Of a stretch of 42,382 nucleotides of DNA, positions 36,811-42,382 are shown piece after piece. The DNA lies in NCBI GenBank assembly GCA_016794035.1, contig JAEUHS010000019.1, forward strand, positions 126,247 to 168,628, given 5' to 3'. A model generated the notes under the pieces. It made no database searches. It worked only from the letters and a program-made list of their open reading frames with translations, and had not been told where the DNA came from. This DNA is from Planctomycetota bacterium. GTDB taxonomy: Bacteria; Planctomycetota; UBA1135; UBA2386. Every line of letters begins with the position of its first letter. The first letter of the stretch is position 1. A program made the position numbers and the translations under genes.

Positions 36811-37031
36811 TGACTTGCGTGGAGGTGGGCATTCGCCGTGGGTCGGCCGGCATGCCATGGTGGCAGCAGATCGACATTGCATGCCAATTAGGCACTTGAC
36901 TACCCATCAACCCGATGGACGAGAAGATCCTAAGATCTTTACAGTGAACATTTAAGGGCATTCATGTCGCCGGCACGCAAAGTGCCCTACCGGCTGCCGC
37001 ACGCCGGAGATCGGCGGCGAAGAGGAACCCA
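36811..37031 (+). promoter_or_regulatory. clpB: AT-rich control region of clpB
   Basis: 221 bp. Bases 36880-36960 are far richer in A/T than anything else here. It holds a perfect inverted repeat AAGATC-CTAA-GATCTT (36924-36939); direct repeats GCATGCCA at 36850 and 36880, 30 bp apart; and TTGACT (36896). A possible promoter is TGGACG (36916-36921), 18 bp, TACAGT (36940-36945), which puts the inverted repeat between -35 and -10, a typical operator place. The leader then has two hairpins (GGCAC-GCAAA-GTGCC at 36972-36986; CCGGC/GCCGG at 36990-37007) and AGAGGA before the ATG. No CIRCE element or good sigma-32 site is present. Confidence 0.5.
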
Positions 37032-39656
<2,625 letters not shown>

Positions 39657-39715
39657 TGCTGCCGCCGGCCCCGCGGTCGACCAAGTCGGCGATGCGGCGG
39701 CCGCGCCGACCATGC

Positions 39716-39739
39716 CGACGGCCCGATCATCGGCCGTCG
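39716..39739 (+). terminator. Hairpin after clpB
   Basis: CGACGGCC (39716-39723), 8-nt loop CGATCATC, GGCCGTCG (39732-39739): a perfect 8-bp stem 60 bp past the clpB stop, in the spacer before gdhA. No T-run follows. Likely a transcription end for clpB. Confidence 0.5.
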
Positions 39740-39791
39740 AGCGGGCGGCACGGAACGCGCGGACCGCGGCCCGCAAGTCGTGTCCTCCCGC

Positions 39792-39797
39792 TACCCT
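39792..39797 (+). promoter_or_regulatory. Putative -10 hexamer (TACCCT) of gdhA, with SD-containing leader
   Basis: TACCCT at 39792-39797 predicts a start near 39804 and a leader of about 17 nt that contains AAGGAG (39810-39815), a proper Shine-Dalgarno 5 nt from the ATG at 39821. Unlike most genes here this one would be leadered. No clear -35. Confidence 0.45.
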
Positions 39798-39820
39798 GTG
39801 AGCCCCGACAAGGAGTCCCC

Positions 39821-41176
39821 ATGGCGATCAGCGATCACGTCGACCTCGAAGCGTTCATGCAGGGTGTGCACAAGCGCAACCCTGGTCAGACGGAGTTCAT
39901 CCAGGCAGTGCGCGAGGTGGCGCAGGACGTCTTCGAGTTCATCGCCGACAAGGAGCAGTACCACGCTGCGCAGATCCTGCGCCGGCTCGCCGAGCCGGAC
40001 CGGGTGGTGTCGTTCCGCGTCTGCTGGGAGGACGACCAGCGCAACATCCGCGTGCAGCGCGGGTGGAGAGTACAGAACAACAACGCGATCGGTCCCTACA
40101 AGGGCGGGCTGCGCTTCCACCCGACGGTCACCGAGAGCGTGCTGAAGTTCCTGGCGTTCGAGCAGACCTTCAAGAACTCGCTGACCGGTCTGCCGATGGG
40201 CGGCGGCAAGGGCGGCGCGAACTTCAACCCGAAGGGCAAGTCGGACAGCGAGGTCATGCGCTTCTGCCAGGCGTTCATGACGGAGCTCTATCGCCACATC
40301 GGACCCGACACGGACGTGCCGGCCGGCGACATCGGCGTCGGGTCCCGCGAGATCGGCTACCTGTTCGGGCAGTACAAGCGGATCACGAATCGGTGGGAAG
40401 GTGTGTTGACCGGCAAGGCGCTCGAATACGGCGGTTCGCGCATGCGGCCGGAGGCGACCGGCTACGGCGCGGTGATCTTCCTGCAGAACATGCTGCAGCA
40501 CGTCAGGCAGGACATCGCCGGCAAGCGCGCGGTCATCTCCGGCTCGGGCAACGTCGCGACGCATGCGGCCGAGAAGATCGTCGAGCTCGGCGGCAAGGTG
40601 TTGACGCTGTCCGACAGCGACGGCTTCGTGCACGACCCGAGCGGCATCGACCGCCACAAGATCGACTGGGTCAAGGACCTGAAGACACGGCGCCGCGGGC
40701 GGATCAGCGAATACGCGCAGGAGTTCAAGGGCTCGACCTACCATGCGGGCAAGCGTCCCTGGGGAGTCGCGTGCGACGTGGCATTGCCCTGCGCGACGCA
40801 GAACGAACTCGACGGCGCCGCGGCCCGGACGCTGATCGACAACGGCGTCGTGGCCGTCGCCGAAGGCGCGAACATGCCGACGACGCTCGAGGGTGTCGAC
40901 GTCTTCCACGCGGCGCGGATCCTCTATGCGCCGGGCAAGGCCGCCAACGCCGGCGGCGTCGCCGTGTCGGGGCTGGAGATGAGCCAGAACTCCGAGCGCG
41001 TCACGTGGAACACCGAACGACTGGGCACCCTGCTGCGCGACATCATGATCGACATCCACGGCAAGTGCGTCGAATACGGCAGCCTGAAGGGCGGCCACGT
41101 CAACTACGTCAAGGGCGCCAACATCGCTGGCTTCAAGAAGGTCGCCGACGCGATGCTGGCCTTCGGCGTCGTCTGA
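39821..41176 (+). CDS. gdhA: Glutamate dehydrogenase (hexameric, probably NADP-specific)
   Basis: 451 residues. It interconverts 2-oxoglutarate + ammonia and glutamate. Motifs: RVCWEDDQRNIRVQRGWRVQNN, the substrate region GPYKGGLRFHPTVTESVLKFLAFEQTFKNSL, catalytic Lys in GLPMGGGKGGANFNPKGKS, DVPAGDIGVGSREIGYLFGQYKR, dinucleotide-binding RAVISGSGNVATHAAEKI, and CATQNELDG, EGANMPTT. The 450-residue size and these motifs match the small hexameric GDHs of bacteria; NADP use is inferred from the subgroup. ATG 39821 has a good Shine-Dalgarno. The stop codon forms one arm of a hairpin with the convergent gene's stop. Confidence 0.95.
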   Translation: MAISDHVDLEAFMQGVHKRNPGQTEFIQAVREVAQDVFEFIADKEQYHAAQILRRLAEPDRVVSFRVCWEDDQRNIRVQRGWRVQNNNAIGPYKGGLRFHPTVTESVLKFLAFEQTFKNSLTGLPMGGGKGGANFNPKGKSDSEVMRFCQAFMTELYRHIGPDTDVPAGDIGVGSREIGYLFGQYKRITNRWEGVLTGKALEYGGSRMRPEATGYGAVIFLQNMLQHVRQDIAGKRAVISGSGNVATHAAEKIVELGGKVLTLSDSDGFVHDPSGIDRHKIDWVKDLKTRRRGRISEYAQEFKGSTYHAGKRPWGVACDVALPCATQNELDGAAARTLIDNGVVAVAEGANMPTTLEGVDVFHAARILYAPGKAANAGGVAVSGLEMSQNSERVTWNTERLGTLLRDIMIDIHGKCVEYGSLKGGHVNYVKGANIAGFKKVADAMLAFGVV

Positions 41177-41190
41177 GCCGCCGCGGCTCA
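41174..41190. terminator. Hairpin whose arms are the two convergent stop codons
   Basis: TGAGCC (41174-41179), loop GCCGC, GGCTCA (41185-41190). The first three bases are the gdhA stop and the last three are the reverse complement of the rsm22-type gene's stop. The 6-bp stem is the same from either strand, so it could end both transcripts; it lacks T-runs. Confidence 0.5.
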
Positions 41191-42123
41191 GCCTTCGATC
41201 GCACGCACGGTCTCGGGGTGCTTCTTCAGCGTGCGCCACAGCTCGGGGTGCGAGCGCTTGTGCACCGTCGCGGTGCGCAGCCCGGCTGGCTCGCACACCA
41301 GCACCTTCGTCACGTGTTGGCCCTGGTCGGGGCGGCCGAGCACGCGCTGTGTCGGCACGGCCGCGGCGACCGGCGCGCGCGACAGCGCCAGGAACGAATA
41401 CGGCAGCGAGCGCGAGTCGATGCCGAGCGCGCGCGTCGTCAGCACCCAGTCGCTGTCGGTGAACGCCTCGTTCGGCGGCGCGGCGAAGAAGTGGCACCAG
41501 TCGTTCGGCGTCGCCAGCGCGGGACAGGTCGTGGCGTCGGGGCAGGGTGCCGCGACGTGAAACCCGCCGAGCAGCCGGTCGCGCAGCGTCGACAGGCGGC
41601 GCGAGATCGTGCGGCTGCCGGGTTCGACGAGCAGCACGCGGCGGCTGCGCTCGATCAGGCCCTCCAGCTCCACTTCGCCGGCGGCGTCGAGTTCGCCGAG
41701 CACGTGGCTGACCAGCAGCACGTCGGGCCGCACGTCGTCGACGCGCGGCAGCGCCCTGGCCTTCGTGCCGGCGAACTGCGCGCGCACCGCCTGCGCCGCG
41801 AACGTCGCCGCCACGCGCGAGCGATCGTGGCACAGCACCTCGCGGGCGCCGAACCAGTGCACGAACCGCCGCGCCGCGATGCCGGAGCCGCAGCCGAAGT
41901 CGAGCACGACCTGATCGTCGGCGCGCGGCCAGCCGCGGTCGCGGCACTCCGCCAGCGCCGCGTTCCACTTCCAGCCGATGCGCGCGCCGAGCACGGCGTC
42001 GTAGGCGGCGACGTCGGCCTCGTTGCGCCAGTAGTCGGCCAGCGCGCGCGCGCCGCGGTCCTCGTCGAGGAACAGCTCGCGCAGGCGGGTGATGCGGGCG
42101 AGCAGGTCGCGCGAGGGGGGCAT
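41188..42123 (-). CDS. Rsm22/METTL17-type small ribosomal subunit methyltransferase-like protein
   Basis: 311 residues from ATG 42123 (an in-frame GTG at 42129 is the alternative). SAM-binding Rossmann core: VVLDFGCGSGIAARRFVHWFG, VLCHDRS, DVLLVSHVLGELD, RVLLVEPGSRTISRRLSTLRDRLL. Rsm22 relatives carry conserved cysteines, which bind a [4Fe-4S] cluster in METTL17; the same layout is visible as C194-x5-C200 (APCPDATTCP), C210 (DWCHFF) and C277 (VLVCEPAG). A role in small-subunit assembly is inferred from mitochondrial relatives; true methyltransferase activity is unproven. It is convergent with gdhA. Confidence 0.85.
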   Translation of the reverse strand: MPPSRDLLARITRLRELFLDEDRGARALADYWRNEADVAAYDAVLGARIGWKWNAALAECRDRGWPRADDQVVLDFGCGSGIAARRFVHWFGAREVLCHDRSRVAATFAAQAVRAQFAGTKARALPRVDDVRPDVLLVSHVLGELDAAGEVELEGLIERSRRVLLVEPGSRTISRRLSTLRDRLLGGFHVAAPCPDATTCPALATPNDWCHFFAAPPNEAFTDSDWVLTTRALGIDSRSLPYSFLALSRAPVAAAVPTQRVLGRPDQGQHVTKVLVCEPAGLRTATVHKRSHPELWRTLKKHPETVRAIEG

Positions 42124-42150
42124 GGTCACAGCATGCCGGGTCGGCCCCGG

Positions 42151-42382
42151 TCACTCACGCGCGCTCGCCGTGAACCGCCCGAACCGGCGGCACAGCGCCG
42201 GCAGCAGCAGGAAGTTCAGCAGCGTCGACGACACCAGCCCGCCGAGGATCACCAAGGCCATCGGGCCTTCGATCTCGCGGCCTGCCTCGGCGCGGCCGAG
42301 CGCGATCGGCAGCAGGCCGAGCCCGGTCACCAGCGCGGTCATCAGGATCGGCCGCGCGCGCTCGGCGGCGCCGCGCGCGCAG
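42151..42382 (-). CDS. RND efflux transporter, C-terminal end (HME/CusA-like)
   Basis: Only the last 76 codons are in the window; the gene continues past base 42382. The segment [42 protein letters not shown] and [15 protein letters not shown] is the conserved last two membrane helices of AcrB/CusA-type RND pumps; the [11 protein letters not shown] start and [20 protein letters not shown] are closest to the heavy-metal efflux (CzcA/CusA) group. These trimeric inner-membrane pumps work with a periplasmic adaptor and an outer-membrane channel, none of them visible here. It precedes the Rsm22-type gene on the same strand after 27 bp. Confidence 0.88.
   Translation of the reverse strand, partial: CARGAAERARPILMTALVTGLGLLPIALGRAEAGREIEGPMALVILGGLVSSTLLNFLLLPALCRRFGRFTASARE

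Noticed and set aside
36888..36901. CIRCE-like element before clpB (ttaggcactt)
   Set aside because: It has an extra base compared with TTAGCACTC, and no matching inverted half 9 bp away.
36895..36920. Sigma-32-type promoter before clpB (CTTGACT ... CCCGATGG)
   Set aside because: The spacing between the two boxes is too short (about 9 bp) for a sigma-32 promoter.

Overview
The window looks like a chromosomal segment of a very GC-rich bacterium. It has about 38 protein-coding genes on both strands, almost no spacer DNA, many GTG and TTG starts, and many 1-4 base stop/start overlaps (ATGA, GTGA, TTGA). I see no rRNA, tRNA, CRISPR array, insertion sequence or phage gene. A sigma-54 activator, a hybrid kinase, large families of exported proteins with signal peptides ending in -AQ, PFOR and otherwise housekeeping content would fit a Planctomycetota-like organism. 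That assignment is an inference; a myxobacterial or acidobacterial origin cannot be excluded from sequence alone.

Layout. 1-3431: the end of a trmJ-type RNA methyltransferase, then a hybrid sensor kinase overlapping an HDOD protein. 3477-8125: a CPBP protease facing a tightly coupled minus-strand operon tsaD-larB-carA-rluA. 8167-12767: an S41 protease diverging from a sigma-54 activator that overlaps dacB. 12768-15336: a probable outer-membrane protein, an unknown protein and an Rpn-family nuclease. 15404-20770: four minus-strand genes (a peptidase-like protein lacking its zinc motif, a repeat-type exported protein, a lipoprotein, an unknown) diverging from an exported parvulin-type PPIase. 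20899-24660: an MsbA-like ABC exporter, ispD-ispF, and divergent ruvC. 24661-29409: a decayed flavoprotein fragment, a strongly structured leader, and a six-gene operon (unknown protein, MinD/FlhG-like ATPase, ComEA-like HhH protein, nadC, HATPase, VanZ-like). 29489-36810: a small secreted protein, purB, then nifJ (PFOR) with a dihydroorotate-dehydrogenase-like flavoprotein, and divergent hutD/ves. 36811-42382: clpB with an unusual AT-rich control region, gdhA, an Rsm22-type methyltransferase and the end of an RND pump.

The most consistent non-coding signal is promoter architecture. Many genes carry a TANNNT -10 hexamer only 5-9 bases before the start codon, so transcription would begin at or next to the first codon (leaderless mRNA). 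The clearest cases are at 3477 and 36214, where a -35-like element also lies exactly 17 bp upstream. The best candidates for something undescribed are the structured leader with its duplicated 12-mer at 24911/25052 and the operon behind it, and the 15404-20770 envelope cluster.
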